DNA of 64,000 nt. Origin: Nocardioidaceae bacterium. GTDB lineage: Bacteria > Actinomycetota > Actinomycetes > Propionibacteriales > Nocardioidaceae. The notes under the pieces are model-generated. The model did not search any database and had not been told where the DNA came from. It saw nothing but the letters and a program-made list of their open reading frames with translations. The stretch spans positions 48,416-112,415 of the forward strand of contig JAGIBL010000010.1 in NCBI GenBank assembly GCA_017744365.1, written 5' to 3'. The number at the start of each line of letters is the position of its first letter. The stretch's first letter is position 1. This document shows positions 35,553-44,840 of the stretch, in pieces. Both the position numbers and the translations under genes were made by a program.

Positions 35553-36818
35553 ATGAGCCGCAGACGAGTCGTCGTCACCGGCCTGGGCACCACCAGCCCG
35601 GTCGGCGGAGACGTGAAGAGCACCTGGGAGGCCCTGGTGGCCGGCCGGTCCGGCGTACGACGGATCCCTGAGGGATTCGGGGGGCTGGACTGGGCCGACG
35701 AGCTGCCGGTCAAGATCGCGGGGACCGCCGCGGTCGACCCGACCGAGGTCCTCGACCGCGTCCAGGCGCGGCGGCTCGACCGCTCGGCTCAGCTCGCGAT
35801 GGTGGCCGCCATCGAGGCCTGGGGTGACTCCGGCCTCGCTGGCGGTGCCACCGATCCCATCCGGATCGGTGTCGCAGTCGCCTCGGGCATCGGCGGTGTG
35901 ACCACGCTGCTGGCCAATTTCGAGACCCTGCAGCAGAAGGGCCCGCGCCGGGTCTCGCCGCTCGCGGTCCCGATGCTGATGCCGAACGCCCCGGCGGCCA
36001 ACATCGGCCTCTACGTCGGCGCGCAGGCCGGCGTGCACACGCCCGTCTCGGCGTGCGCGTCGGGCAACGAGGGCGTCGCGCTCGCCGTCGACCAGATCCG
36101 CCTCGGCCGCGCCGACGTGGTCCTGGCCGGTGGTACCGAGGCCGCGATCCACCCGCTGCCGATGGCCGCGTTCGCGCAGATGATGGCGCTGTCCAAGACC
36201 GGCAGCGAGGACGGCGGCGACCCCACCGCGGTCTCGCGGCCGTGGGACACCGCTCGGGACGGCTTCGTGCTCGGTGAGGGCGCCGGCGTGCTGGTGCTCG
36301 AGGAGTACGAGCACGCCAAGGCCCGCGGCGCGACGATCTACGCCGAGGTGCTCGGCGCCGGGATCACCAACGACGCCCACGACATCGCCCAGCCGCACCC
36401 CGACGGCCGTGGCGGCACCCGCGCCATCCAGCGAGCGCTGGAGGACGCGCAGATCGAGGCGGCCGACGTCGCGCACATCAACGCGCACGCGACCTCGACC
36501 CCGCAGGGTGACGTGGCCGAGGGCCTGATGATCCACGCGACGCTCGGCAAGTTCGCCGACGAGGTCGTGGTCACCAGCACCAAGTCGATGACCGGGCACC
36601 TGCTCGGCGGCGCCGGCGCGCTGGAGTCGATCGCCACCGTGCTGGCGATCCACCACCGGGTCGCCCCGCCGACGATCAACCTGGACAACCTCGACCCCGC
36701 GGTCGAGCTGGACATCCCCACCACCGCCCGGGAGCTGCGCAGTGGCGACATCGCCGCCCTGAACAACTCCTTCGGGTTCGGCGGCGCCAACGTCGCCGTC
36801 GCGTTCGGGAGCATCTGA
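35553..36818 (+). CDS. fabF: 3-oxoacyl-ACP synthase II (elongating)
   Basis: 421 aa. Catalytic residues: Cys 168 in TPVSACASGNEG, His in INAHATSTPQGD and His in STKSMTGHLLGGAGALE, with Lys in the same KSMTGH motif. The glycine-rich C-terminal loop NNSFGFGGANVAVAF is present. It extends acyl-ACP chains. Its stop shares a base with the downstream ATG (TGATG). A single KAS II is seen here, with no kasB-like duplicate. Confidence 0.96.
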   Translation: MSRRRVVVTGLGTTSPVGGDVKSTWEALVAGRSGVRRIPEGFGGLDWADELPVKIAGTAAVDPTEVLDRVQARRLDRSAQLAMVAAIEAWGDSGLAGGATDPIRIGVAVASGIGGVTTLLANFETLQQKGPRRVSPLAVPMLMPNAPAANIGLYVGAQAGVHTPVSACASGNEGVALAVDQIRLGRADVVLAGGTEAAIHPLPMAAFAQMMALSKTGSEDGGDPTAVSRPWDTARDGFVLGEGAGVLVLEEYEHAKARGATIYAEVLGAGITNDAHDIAQPHPDGRGGTRAIQRALEDAQIEAADVAHINAHATSTPQGDVAEGLMIHATLGKFADEVVVTSTKSMTGHLLGGAGALESIATVLAIHHRVAPPTINLDNLDPAVELDIPTTARELRSGDIAALNNSFGFGGANVAVAFGSI

Positions 36819-38248
36819 TGACCCAGGCGCCCGAACGGCCGAAGCCGGCGGTGGCGGACAAGACCGCCGACCCGCGGCACCCGCTGAACCGGCTCGCGGC
36901 GCTCTACGACGAGGGCACGTTCGAGGCGATCTCGCCGGTCGACGACTCCGGCATGCTGGCCGGCACCGGCCGGGTGCACGGTCGCACCGTGATCGCGTTC
37001 TGCTCGGACCCGACCGTGATGGGCGGCGCCATGGGCGTCGAGGGCTGCAAGGTCGTGGTCGCGGCCTACCAGCGCGCGCTCATCGACCGGGTGCCGATCA
37101 TCGGCCTGTGGCACTCCGGCGGCGCCCGGCTGGCCGAGGGCGTGCTCTCGCTGCACGCCGTCGGCGAGATCTTCCACGCGATGACCCGCGCCTCCGGCAC
37201 GATCCCGCAGATCTCGGTGGTGCTCGGCCCGGCCGCCGGCGGTGCGGCGTACGGACCGGCGCTGACCGACGTCGTCGTGCTCGGCCCCGAGGGCCGCATC
37301 TTCGTGACCGGCCCGGACGTGGTCCGCTCGGTCACCGGCGAGGACGTGGACATGCTCCGCCTCGGCGGTCCGGAGCCGCACGGCCGCCGCTCCGGCGTCG
37401 TGCACGTGCTCACCGACTCCGAGCGCGAGGCGCTGGACGCGGCCCGCGAGGTCGCCCACCTGCTCGGGGCCCAGGGCAACCTGGACGCGAGCGCGGTCAC
37501 CGACACCGACCTGGGCGCGCTGCTGCCCGAGTCCAACAAGCGCGCGTACGACGTGCACCCGCTGGTCGCCGGGGTCCTCGACGAGGGCGCTCCCGCGGTC
37601 GAGCTGCACGCGAAGTGGGCGCCGAACATCACCACCACGCTCGGTCGCTTCGGCGGCCGGAGCGTCGGCGTCATCGCGAACAACCCGCTGCGCCTCGGCG
37701 GCTGCCTGGACTCGCTCTCGGCGGAGAAGGCCTCGCGGTTCGTGCGGATGTGCGACGCGTTCGGCATCCCGCTGATCGTGCTCGTGGACGTGCCCGGCTA
37801 CCTGCCCGGCGTCGGCCAGGAGTGGGACGGCGTGGTCCGCCGCGGCGCCAAGCTGCTGCACGCCTTCGGTGAGGCGGTCGTCCCGCGGGTCACCGTGGTG
37901 ACCCGGAAGACGTACGGCGGCGCCTACATCGCGATGAACTCACGCTCGCTCGGCGCGACGAAGGTGTTCGCCTGGCCGGACGCCGAGGTCGCCGTGATGG
38001 GCGCGGTCGCCGCGATCCGGATCCTGCACCGTCGCAAGCTCGCCGAGGTCGCCCCGGAGATCCGCGGCGTCGTCGAGGCCGAGCTCGCCGAGGAGCACAC
38101 CCGGATCGCCGGCGGCATCGACAAGGCCGTCGAGATCGGCGTCGTCGACGAGGTCGTCTCCCCCAGCGCGACGAAGTCAGCGATCGCGAAGGCCCTGCTC
38201 AACAGCGGCCTGGTGACCAGGGGAAGTCACACGAACATCCCCCTGTAA
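36818..38248 (+). CDS. accD: Acyl-CoA carboxylase beta (carboxyltransferase) subunit
   Basis: 476 aa. The N- and C-terminal crotonase-like halves are present: GALMGGAMG-like GGAMGVEGCKVVVAAYQRAL, WHSGGARLAEGV, LGPAAGGAAYGPALTD and later VDVPGYLPGVGQEWDGVVRRGAKLL, GGAYIAMNSRSLGA. The position behind fabF matches mycobacterial accD6 (Rv2247), which makes malonyl-CoA. It needs a biotinylated alpha subunit encoded elsewhere. Its stop codon TAA runs directly into the palindromic repeat cluster. Confidence 0.92.
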   Translation: MTQAPERPKPAVADKTADPRHPLNRLAALYDEGTFEAISPVDDSGMLAGTGRVHGRTVIAFCSDPTVMGGAMGVEGCKVVVAAYQRALIDRVPIIGLWHSGGARLAEGVLSLHAVGEIFHAMTRASGTIPQISVVLGPAAGGAAYGPALTDVVVLGPEGRIFVTGPDVVRSVTGEDVDMLRLGGPEPHGRRSGVVHVLTDSEREALDAAREVAHLLGAQGNLDASAVTDTDLGALLPESNKRAYDVHPLVAGVLDEGAPAVELHAKWAPNITTTLGRFGGRSVGVIANNPLRLGGCLDSLSAEKASRFVRMCDAFGIPLIVLVDVPGYLPGVGQEWDGVVRRGAKLLHAFGEAVVPRVTVVTRKTYGGAYIAMNSRSLGATKVFAWPDAEVAVMGAVAAIRILHRRKLAEVAPEIRGVVEAELAEEHTRIAGGIDKAVEIGVVDEVVSPSATKSAIAKALLNSGLVTRGSHTNIPL

Positions 38249-38366
38249 CGCTGACCCGGCGCAAAAGTACGCGTAATTACGCTGACCTGGCGCAAAGGTG
38301 CGAGTAACACTCGCACCTTTGCGCCAGGTCAGCGTTTACACATGCACCTTTGCGCCGGGTCAGCGT
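38248..38366. repeat. Four-copy palindromic repeat cluster between convergent genes
   Basis: Copy 1 (38248-38274) and copy 2 (38279-38305) are direct repeats starting ACGCTGACCYGGCGCAAA; copy 3 (38309-38335) and copy 4 (38343-38366) are inverted. Copies 2 and 3 are a perfect 27-bp inverted repeat around a 3-nt loop (AAC). Copies 1 and 4 share the CCCGGC variant and form an outer arm. The cluster fills the gap between the accD and DUF3145 stops and may act as a bidirectional terminator or REP-like element. Confidence 0.85.
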
Positions 38367-38367
38367 C

Positions 38368-38871
38368 TTAGACGACCTGGTGGAGCCACCTCACCGGGAC
38401 GCCGTCACCGGCGTAGCGGAAGGGCTCGAGCTCGTCGTCCCAGGGCTTGCCGAGGAGCTTGTCGATCTCCAGCAGCAGGGTGGTGTCGCCCAGCGCCGCC
38501 TTGACCACCGCCGCCTTGAGCCGGTCCTCGGGAATCATCAGGTCCCCGTGCAGGCCGGTGACGGCGTGGAAGACGCCCAGGTCGGGGGTGTAGGAGTAGC
38601 GCGCGCCCTCGGTGGCCGGCGTCGGCTCCTCGGTGATCTCGAAGCGCAGGTGGTTCCAGCCACGCAGCGCGGAGGCGACGGCGGCAGCCGTGCCGGCGTC
38701 GCCGGTCCAGGAGTACTCGGCGCGGTAGGTACCGGCCTGAGCACCCTGCGGGGTCCACTCCAGGTTCACGGCAACGCCGAGGACGCCGCCCACGGCCCAC
38801 TCGATGTGCGGGCACAACGCAGACGGCGCCGAGTGGATGTACAGGACACCACGGGTCGCATTCCGAGTCAC
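38368..38871 (-). CDS. DUF3145 protein
   Basis: 167 aa from GTG 38871, 5 nt after a perfect AGGAGG; a GTG at 38889 gives no such site. The family pattern is TRGVLYIHSAPSALCPHIEWAVGGVLG, then WNHLRFEITEEPT, GVFHAVTGLHGDLMIPEDRL and KPWDDELEPFRYAGDG. DUF3145 is an actinobacterial family of unknown function that commonly lies beside the fabD-accD cluster. Confidence 0.92.
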   Translation of the reverse strand: MTRNATRGVLYIHSAPSALCPHIEWAVGGVLGVAVNLEWTPQGAQAGTYRAEYSWTGDAGTAAAVASALRGWNHLRFEITEEPTPATEGARYSYTPDLGVFHAVTGLHGDLMIPEDRLKAAVVKAALGDTTLLLEIDKLLGKPWDDELEPFRYAGDGVPVRWLHQVV

Positions 38872-39015
38872 TTCAGCCTCCTCTGACACCGGCGTCGAGC
38901 TACGCCTTCCCCAGCGGGCTCATCCGGTCACGAGGCTGATGTGACATTTGTGCACTTGTGGTCCCCATTGTGAACCATGAGGGCTCCGCGCGCCAGCGCT
39001 ACACGAGGACTCGGA

Positions 39016-39936
39016 CTAGACGGATTTCCGAGACCGCTTGCGCGGTCCGAGTTCCATCAGGGTGCCGAGCACCTCTTCGGCCACTCCCATGCCACCCAGG
39101 TGCGACTCCCCGTGGATGGTCGCGAAGACGGCGTCGGGCAGCCGCGAGGCCAGGTGCACGCCGTGCGCGTGCGGGATGATGTGGTCGTCGTCGCCGTGCC
39201 ACCAGCGCACCGGCACGGTCACGTCGGCGGCGTCGAAGCCCCACGGCCGGGTGAACAGCACGATGTCGGCCAGCGGCGCACCCACCTGGAAGCGGGCCCC
39301 GTTGAGCAGGTCGTCGAGGAACATCGCCCGGAACTCCGGCCGCGCCAACAGCTCCCGGTCCCCGCGCGGCTGCAGCGCGCCGTACGCGTCGATGGCCACG
39401 CCGGCCAGCGGCCGGATCACCCGGATGCCGGCCGCGAGCGCGTAGCTGAGCGGCAGCCGGACCGCGCCCAGCACCGGAGCGGCGTACGGCGCCAGCTCGA
39501 CCAGCCCGCCGCGGATGGCGTCCGGCCCGACCATCGGAGCCACCCCGCCGAGCACGCCGACGCCGTGCACCCGGTCCGGGAACGCGGCTCCGGCAGCGAG
39601 CGCGTACGGGCCACCGCCGGAGAGGCCGATCACCCGCATGGTGTCGATGCCGAGGGTGTCGGCGAGGATCTCCAGGTCGCCGGTCCAGTCGAGGACGTTC
39701 GCGTACAGGTGCGGCGTCGAGGTCCCGATGCCCGGCCGGTCGATGCCGATGATCCGCAGGTCGTGGGCCTCCGCGAACGCCCGCGCCTCCAGCGGGATCT
39801 GCCGCCGCGCGCCGGGGGTGCCGTGCATCCAGACGATGGCGGCTCCGCGCGGGTTGCCGAACTCGGCGAAGGAGAGCCGGCGGCCGTCGCGGACGGCGAC
39901 CGAGCCCTCGAGCCGGGGGCGTTCGATGTCAGCCAT
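39016..39936 (-). CDS. Alpha/beta hydrolase
   Basis: 306 aa from ATG 39936 (MADIERPRLEG). Fold motifs: WMHGTPGARRQ (oxyanion), DRPGIGTSTPH, nucleophile Ser in VIGLSGGGPYALAAG, Asp in WWHGDDDHIIP and His in IHGESHLGGM. Likely an esterase or epoxide-hydrolase-like enzyme; substrate unknown. Monocistronic. Confidence 0.88.
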   Translation of the reverse strand: MADIERPRLEGSVAVRDGRRLSFAEFGNPRGAAIVWMHGTPGARRQIPLEARAFAEAHDLRIIGIDRPGIGTSTPHLYANVLDWTGDLEILADTLGIDTMRVIGLSGGGPYALAAGAAFPDRVHGVGVLGGVAPMVGPDAIRGGLVELAPYAAPVLGAVRLPLSYALAAGIRVIRPLAGVAIDAYGALQPRGDRELLARPEFRAMFLDDLLNGARFQVGAPLADIVLFTRPWGFDAADVTVPVRWWHGDDDHIIPHAHGVHLASRLPDAVFATIHGESHLGGMGVAEEVLGTLMELGPRKRSRKSV

Positions 39937-40017
39937 GCGGACCATTGTCTCCCGCGCCGTACCGAAAATGGAACAGGTTCTACCGTGGCGCCGCTCACGC
40001 CTCAAACGGAGCCCACG

Positions 40018-40818
40018 TCAGGCGGAGTCCGAGCGCACCGCGGCGACGTCGACCACGTTGGCCGGGTCCCGCAGCGCGCCCAGGAGCAGCCCGTCCGCAC
40101 TGATCGGCGGCCCGTCGACCACGGTGCCGAGCACGCAGGTGACGTTGTCCCGGCCTCCGCGCGACAGCGCCGCCGCGACCAGGGCGGCGACCGCGTCGTC
40201 GTCGCCGCGCCGGCCGAGGATCTCGGCGATCTCGTCCTCGCCGACCAGGTCGGTCAGCCCGTCGCTGGCCAGCAGCACCCGGTCGCCGGGCGCTAGGTGC
40301 AGGGTGAGCAGGTCGGCCGCGCCGTCCCGGCCGTCCACGGTGCGCAGCACCACGTTGCGCCACGGGTGCTGGGCCGCGTCCAGCGAGCCGATCCGGCCCT
40401 CGTCGAGCAGGTCCTGGACGTAGGTGTGGTCCCGGGTGACCCGGGTGAGCGCGCCGCGGGAGAACACGTAGCCGCGGGAGTCCCCGAGGTGCGCGAGCAC
40501 GAAGGTGCGGCCGTCGGTCACGACCACCGTCAGCGTGGTGGCCATCCCGGCGCGGGACGGGTCCGCGGCGACGCCGGCGGCGACCTGGACCTGGGCGGCC
40601 TCGACGGCGCGGGTCAGGGTGCCGGCCGGGTCGGCCTCGGCGGCGAGCACGGTGGCGGCGACGGCGTACGCGGCGGTGGCGGAGGCGACCTCGCCGGCCG
40701 CTCCCCCGCCGACCCCATCGGCGACGAGCAGGCAGGTCGGGCCCACGAACGCGGAGTCCTCGTTGCCGGTGCGCACCAGGCCGACGTGGGTCTCCCCGGT
40801 GCCGGAGAAGCGCAGCAT
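40018..40818 (-). CDS. PP2C-family protein phosphatase
   Basis: 266 aa from ATG 40818 with AAGGGGG upstream. PPM motifs: VRTGNEDSAFVG, LVADGVGGGAAGEVAS, LAHLGDSRGYVF, LLASDGLTDLV and RGGRDNVTCVL give the metal-binding Asp set. It has no transmembrane helix, unlike PstP, so it is a soluble Ser/Thr phosphatase. The partner kinase is not in the window. Confidence 0.92.
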   Translation of the reverse strand: MLRFSGTGETHVGLVRTGNEDSAFVGPTCLLVADGVGGGAAGEVASATAAYAVAATVLAAEADPAGTLTRAVEAAQVQVAAGVAADPSRAGMATTLTVVVTDGRTFVLAHLGDSRGYVFSRGALTRVTRDHTYVQDLLDEGRIGSLDAAQHPWRNVVLRTVDGRDGAADLLTLHLAPGDRVLLASDGLTDLVGEDEIAEILGRRGDDDAVAALVAAALSRGGRDNVTCVLGTVVDGPPISADGLLLGALRDPANVVDVAAVRSDSA

Positions 40819-40891
40819 CCGCCGCCCCCTTCCCTGTCCTTGGAAGGACAACGAGACTCGACCCTCTCACGGTTCCGCAAGAATGGGCGCC

Positions 40892-42256
40892 ATGGAGTGG
40901 GTTCTGCTCGGGGTCTCGGTTGCCCTGATGCTGCTGTGCGGGCTGTTCGGCGCGGCCGAGTACTCGTTCGTGGCCGTCGACCGCGCCGCCGTGGACCGGG
41001 CCGCCGCGAGCGGCGACCGTGCCGCCGAAGGCGTGCAGAAGGCGCTGCGCACGCTGTCCACGCAGCTCTCCGGAGCCCAGGTCGGCGTCACCATCACCAA
41101 CCTGGTGATCGGCTTCCTCGCCGAGCCGGCCATCGCCGAGATCCTGCGCGGGCCGCTGAGGTCCGCCGGCGTCTCCGAGGGCGCCGTCACCGGCGTCGCG
41201 GTCACCGTCGCGCTCGTGCTCGCGACCGTGGCGACGATGCTGATCGGCGAGCTGATCCCCAAGAAGGTCGGCATCGCGGTTCCGCTGGCCGCCGCCCAGG
41301 CAACCCAGCGGCCGATGCGCGCGTTCACCACCCTGGTCAAGCCCGCGATCCACGTCCTCAACGGCTCCGCCAACGCCCTGGTCCGGCTGGTCGGCGTCGA
41401 GCCGCAGGAGGAGCTGCGCTCGGCCCGCTCCTCCGACGAGCTCTCCTCCCTCGCCGGCCGGTCCGCGAGCGAGGGCACCCTGGACACCGAGACCGCGCAC
41501 CTGGTGCAGCGCTCCATCGCCTTCGGCCCTCGTACGGCGGGCGAGATCATGACCCCGCGGATGCGGATGGCGACCGTCGACGCCAACGACCCGGTGAGCG
41601 ACGTGATCGACCTGTCCGCGGCGACCGGGTTCTCCAAGTTCCCGGTGACCAAGGGCAACACCGACAACATCGTCGGCTCGGTGCACGTCAAGCAGGCCGT
41701 CGCGGTGCCGCGCAGCGAGCGTGCCTCGGTGCACGTGCGCGAGGTGATGGTGCCGGCCACGGTCGTGCCCGAGTCGCTGCGGCTGGACCCACTGCTGGCG
41801 CTGCTGCGCGGCGAGGGCTTCCAGATGGCGATCGTCTCCGACGAGTACGGCGGCACCGCCGGCGTGGTCACGCTGGAGGACGTGGTCGAGGAGATCGTCG
41901 GTGACATCGCCGACGAGCACGACCCGGCCGGCGCCAGGCTGCGGCAGCGCCCCGACGGCTCCTGGATCGTGTCGGGTTTGCTTCGCCCCGACGAGGTCCG
42001 CGAGGCCACCGGCCTGGACCTGCCCGAGCACGAGGACTACGACACCGTGGCCGGCCTGCTGGTCCAGCGGCTCGGCCGGATCCCCGAGCGCGGCGACGCG
42101 GTCGACGTGGCGCTGCCGGTCACCATCTCGTCCGATGACGAGGAGGAGCCGGTCGTCGAGCACGCCCGGCTGCGCGTCGAGCGGATGGAGGGCCTGCGGG
42201 TAGACCGGATCTCGATCCGCCGCCTGCCCGGTGCGGCCGAGGGAGAGCTGCGATGA
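40892..42256 (+). CDS. CNNM/HlyC-CorC family membrane protein (first copy)
   Basis: 454 aa. The DUF21/CNNM membrane domain covers residues 1-190 (VLLGVSVALMLLCGLFGAAEYSFVAVDR, TLSTQLSGAQVGVTITNLVIGFLAEP). Two CBS motifs follow (TAGEIMTPRMRMATV onward and VREVMVPATVVPESL), then a CorC_HlyC domain at the C-terminus. Homologues transport or regulate Mg2+ or Co2+. An ATGA overlap couples it to its paralogue. Confidence 0.9.
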   Translation: MEWVLLGVSVALMLLCGLFGAAEYSFVAVDRAAVDRAAASGDRAAEGVQKALRTLSTQLSGAQVGVTITNLVIGFLAEPAIAEILRGPLRSAGVSEGAVTGVAVTVALVLATVATMLIGELIPKKVGIAVPLAAAQATQRPMRAFTTLVKPAIHVLNGSANALVRLVGVEPQEELRSARSSDELSSLAGRSASEGTLDTETAHLVQRSIAFGPRTAGEIMTPRMRMATVDANDPVSDVIDLSAATGFSKFPVTKGNTDNIVGSVHVKQAVAVPRSERASVHVREVMVPATVVPESLRLDPLLALLRGEGFQMAIVSDEYGGTAGVVTLEDVVEEIVGDIADEHDPAGARLRQRPDGSWIVSGLLRPDEVREATGLDLPEHEDYDTVAGLLVQRLGRIPERGDAVDVALPVTISSDDEEEPVVEHARLRVERMEGLRVDRISIRRLPGAAEGELR

Positions 42257-43290
42257 GCACCCAGTCCGCGCTCCTGCTCGCCGTGGTGCTGCTGCTCGGC
42301 AACGCGTTCTTCGTGGGTGCCGAGTTCGCGCTCGTCTCCGCCCGTCGTACGAAGGTCGAGCCGAAGGCCGCCGCGGGCTCCAGGATGGCGGTGACCGCGC
42401 TGCGCGCGATGGAGGACCTGAGCTCGGTGATCGCGGCGGCGCAGTTCGGGATCACCGTCTGCTCCCTGGGTCTGGGCGCGGTCGCCGAGCCGGCCATCGC
42501 CGACCTCATCGAGCCGGTTCTGCACGACCTGAGCGTGCCGCACGGCTGGCTGCACCCGGTCGCGTTCACCCTGGGGATGGGCCTGGTCGTCTACCTGCAC
42601 GTGGTCATCGGCGAGATGGTCCCGAAGAACCTCGCGCTGGCCGGTCCCGAGCGCGCCGCGCTGGTCTTCGGGCCGCCGATGGTGGCACTGGTGACCTTCC
42701 TCAAGCCGATCGTGGTCGGCCTCGACGCCACCGCGAACGTGGGCGTCCGGCTGCTGCGGATCGAGCCGCGCACCGAGGTCAGCTCCACCTTCACCCACGA
42801 GGAGGTCGAGGCGCTCGTCGACGAGTCACGCGCCGAGGGCCTGCTCGAGCAGGAGGAGTACGAGCGGCTCTCCGGGGCGCTCGGCTTCACCACCCGCACG
42901 GTCACCGACGTGCTGCTGCCGATGACCTCGCTGCAGACGGTGCCGCGGGGAGCCCGCGCCACCGAGGTGGAGGCCATCTGTGCCGAGACCGGGTTCTCGC
43001 GGTTCCCGGTGGTCGACGCGGACGGCGCGCTGATCGGCTACCTGCACATCAAGGACGTGCTCGGGCACGACACCCACGGCCGTGCCCAGGTCGTCGAGGA
43101 CCGCTGGATCCGGCCGTTCGCGACGGTCCGGTCCGACGACACCCTGGTGACCGCGCTGCAGACGCTGCAGTCCCAGGGTGCGCACCTGGCCCGGGTCGTC
43201 TCCCCGGAGAACGCAGTCCTCGGGATCGCGACCCTCGAGGATGTCATTGAAGTGCTAGTCGGCGAGATCAGAGACGCGGCTCATCACTGA
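42253..43290 (+). CDS. CNNM/CBS family membrane protein (second copy)
   Basis: 345 aa, ATG overlapping the previous stop. The same DUF21 domain (LLAVVLLLGNAFFVGAEFALVSARRTKVE, ITVCSLGLGAVAEPA, VVIGEMVPKNLALAGPERAAL) and two CBS units (TVTDVLLPMTSLQTVPRGA; FATVRSDDTLVTALQTL). It lacks the CorC_HlyC tail of the first copy, so the pair probably forms a heteromer with one regulatory tail. The 3' end overlaps the convergent kinase gene by 36 bp. Confidence 0.9.
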   Translation: MSTQSALLLAVVLLLGNAFFVGAEFALVSARRTKVEPKAAAGSRMAVTALRAMEDLSSVIAAAQFGITVCSLGLGAVAEPAIADLIEPVLHDLSVPHGWLHPVAFTLGMGLVVYLHVVIGEMVPKNLALAGPERAALVFGPPMVALVTFLKPIVVGLDATANVGVRLLRIEPRTEVSSTFTHEEVEALVDESRAEGLLEQEEYERLSGALGFTTRTVTDVLLPMTSLQTVPRGARATEVEAICAETGFSRFPVVDADGALIGYLHIKDVLGHDTHGRAQVVEDRWIRPFATVRSDDTLVTALQTLQSQGAHLARVVSPENAVLGIATLEDVIEVLVGEIRDAAHH

Positions 43291-44184
43291 TTCCAGGTCG
43301 TAGGAACCGGCGTCGGTGCCGACTCCCTGGGCCACCTCGGCCGCGACCGCGCAGCCGAGCCGGGCGGCGTCGCGGTGGCCCATGCCCAGCGCCAGTCCGC
43401 GCAGGAACCCGGCCGAGAACGCGTCGCCGCAGCCGGTGGTGTCCACCACCTCGATCTCGTACGCCGGCACCTCGAGCGTCTCCTCGGCGGTCACCACGAC
43501 CGCACCGCGCGCACCCTGGGTCGCGGCCACGCAGCCGGCACCGGCCTTGACCAGCTCGCGAGCACCCTCGGCCAGCGTGCTCGCGCCGGTGAACCCGAGC
43601 ACCTGCTCGTCGTTGGGCAGCAGGTAGTCGGTGTGCGGCAGGCAGGCCTCGATCCACGCCAGCAGGTCGGGATCGCCGGGCGCGAGCACGTCGACCGACG
43701 TCGTGCAGCCGAGGTCGTGGGCCCGCGTGAGCAGCTCGCCGGCGGCCGGGCCGCCGAGGAACTCGGGCCCGCCCAGGTGCACGTGGGTCAGGCCGGGGAT
43801 GCTCGTCAGGTCGATGTCGTCCAGGGTCAGCGCGCCGTTGGCGCCGACGCAGTGCCACGCCGGGCGGTCGCCGTTCGGGCGGACCGGCAGCACGCTCGCC
43901 GAGGTCTGCACGTCCGGCTTGCGGACGAGCCGGCCGGTGTCCAGGCCCTCGCGGTCGAGCAGCGCGAGCAGGGTGTCCCCGGTGGGGTCCTGGCCGAGCG
44001 CGCCCACGCTGTGCACCCGGGCGCCGAGCCGTGCCAGCACCACCCCGGTCCCGCCGGCGGTCCCGGCCGGGGACATCCGGATGGTGTCCACCAGGGCTCC
44101 GTCGGAGCGCTCCGGGATCGACTCGACGCGGAGCACGTGGGTGTCGAGCACGTGCACGCCGACGACGGCGACGGTCTGGGTCAT
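43255..44184 (-). CDS. PfkB-family carbohydrate kinase
   Basis: 309 aa. The ribokinase signature is VDTTGCGDAFSAGFLRGLALG, with the catalytic Asp. The N-terminal GG motif is AGTAGGTGVVLARLGARVHSVGALGQD. It would phosphorylate a sugar or nucleoside. The upstream class II aldolase stop touches its ATG (44184), so kinase and aldolase likely act in sequence on one sugar. Confidence 0.9.
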   Translation of the reverse strand: MTQTVAVVGVHVLDTHVLRVESIPERSDGALVDTIRMSPAGTAGGTGVVLARLGARVHSVGALGQDPTGDTLLALLDREGLDTGRLVRKPDVQTSASVLPVRPNGDRPAWHCVGANGALTLDDIDLTSIPGLTHVHLGGPEFLGGPAAGELLTRAHDLGCTTSVDVLAPGDPDLLAWIEACLPHTDYLLPNDEQVLGFTGASTLAEGARELVKAGAGCVAATQGARGAVVVTAEETLEVPAYEIEVVDTTGCGDAFSAGFLRGLALGMGHRDAARLGCAVAAEVAQGVGTDAGSYDLESVMSRVSDLAD

Positions 44185-44840
44185 CAGGCCTCCTCGGCGG
44201 GCTTGGTCCTGCCGTAGTCACGGGTGATCGCTGCCTCGATCACGGCACGCTGCTGGTCCTCGTCGAGCACCCGCGGGTAGCCGATCGCGACCGCGTCCCG
44301 GTACAGCCGGCAGCACCACTCCAGCAGCAGGGCGTTCTCGACGGCCTGGGCCAGGGTGGCGCCGACGGTCACCGTGCCGTGGTTGGCCAGCAGGGCCGCG
44401 CTGCGGCCGGCGAGCGCCTCGGCGACGTGGTCGGCGAGCTCGGGCGTGCCGAAGGTCGCGTACGGCGCCACCCGGATCGTCCCGCCCAGCAGCAGCTGCT
44501 GGTAGTGCAGCACCGGCAGCTCGTCCAGCACGCAGGCCACCGCGGTCGCGGCCGGGGCGTGCGTGTGCACGACGGCTCCGGCCCCCGTGGTCTTCCGTAC
44601 GACGAGGTGCAGGTCCAGCTCGGAGGTCGGGGCGAGCGTGCCCTCGACGACGCGACCGCTCTCGTCGACGACGCTGACGTCCTCGGCCGTGCAGTCGGCC
44701 AGCACCACCCCGGTTGCCGTCACCGCGAGACGCCCCGTCTCGTGATCGGCCGCGCTGAGGTTGCCGGCGGTTCCGGCGAAGAGGCCGTCGGCGGCCAGCG
44801 CGCGCGCCGCGGCGGCCACCTCGGCGCGCAGGTCGCTCAT
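44184..44840 (-). CDS. Class II aldolase/adducin family protein
   Basis: 218 aa. The zinc-site pattern is GTAGNLSA, the catalytic Glu in PTSELDLHLVV, and the zinc-binding His residues in VVHTHAPAATAVA and LLANHGTVTVG. Homologues include L-fuculose-1-phosphate and L-ribulose-5-phosphate enzymes. The neighbouring kinase would provide the phosphosugar. The TetR gene upstream overlaps its start by 4 nt, so all three form one operon. Confidence 0.9.
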   Translation of the reverse strand: MSDLRAEVAAAARALAADGLFAGTAGNLSAADHETGRLAVTATGVVLADCTAEDVSVVDESGRVVEGTLAPTSELDLHLVVRKTTGAGAVVHTHAPAATAVACVLDELPVLHYQQLLLGGTIRVAPYATFGTPELADHVAEALAGRSAALLANHGTVTVGATLAQAVENALLLEWCCRLYRDAVAIGYPRVLDEDQQRAVIEAAITRDYGRTKPAEEA

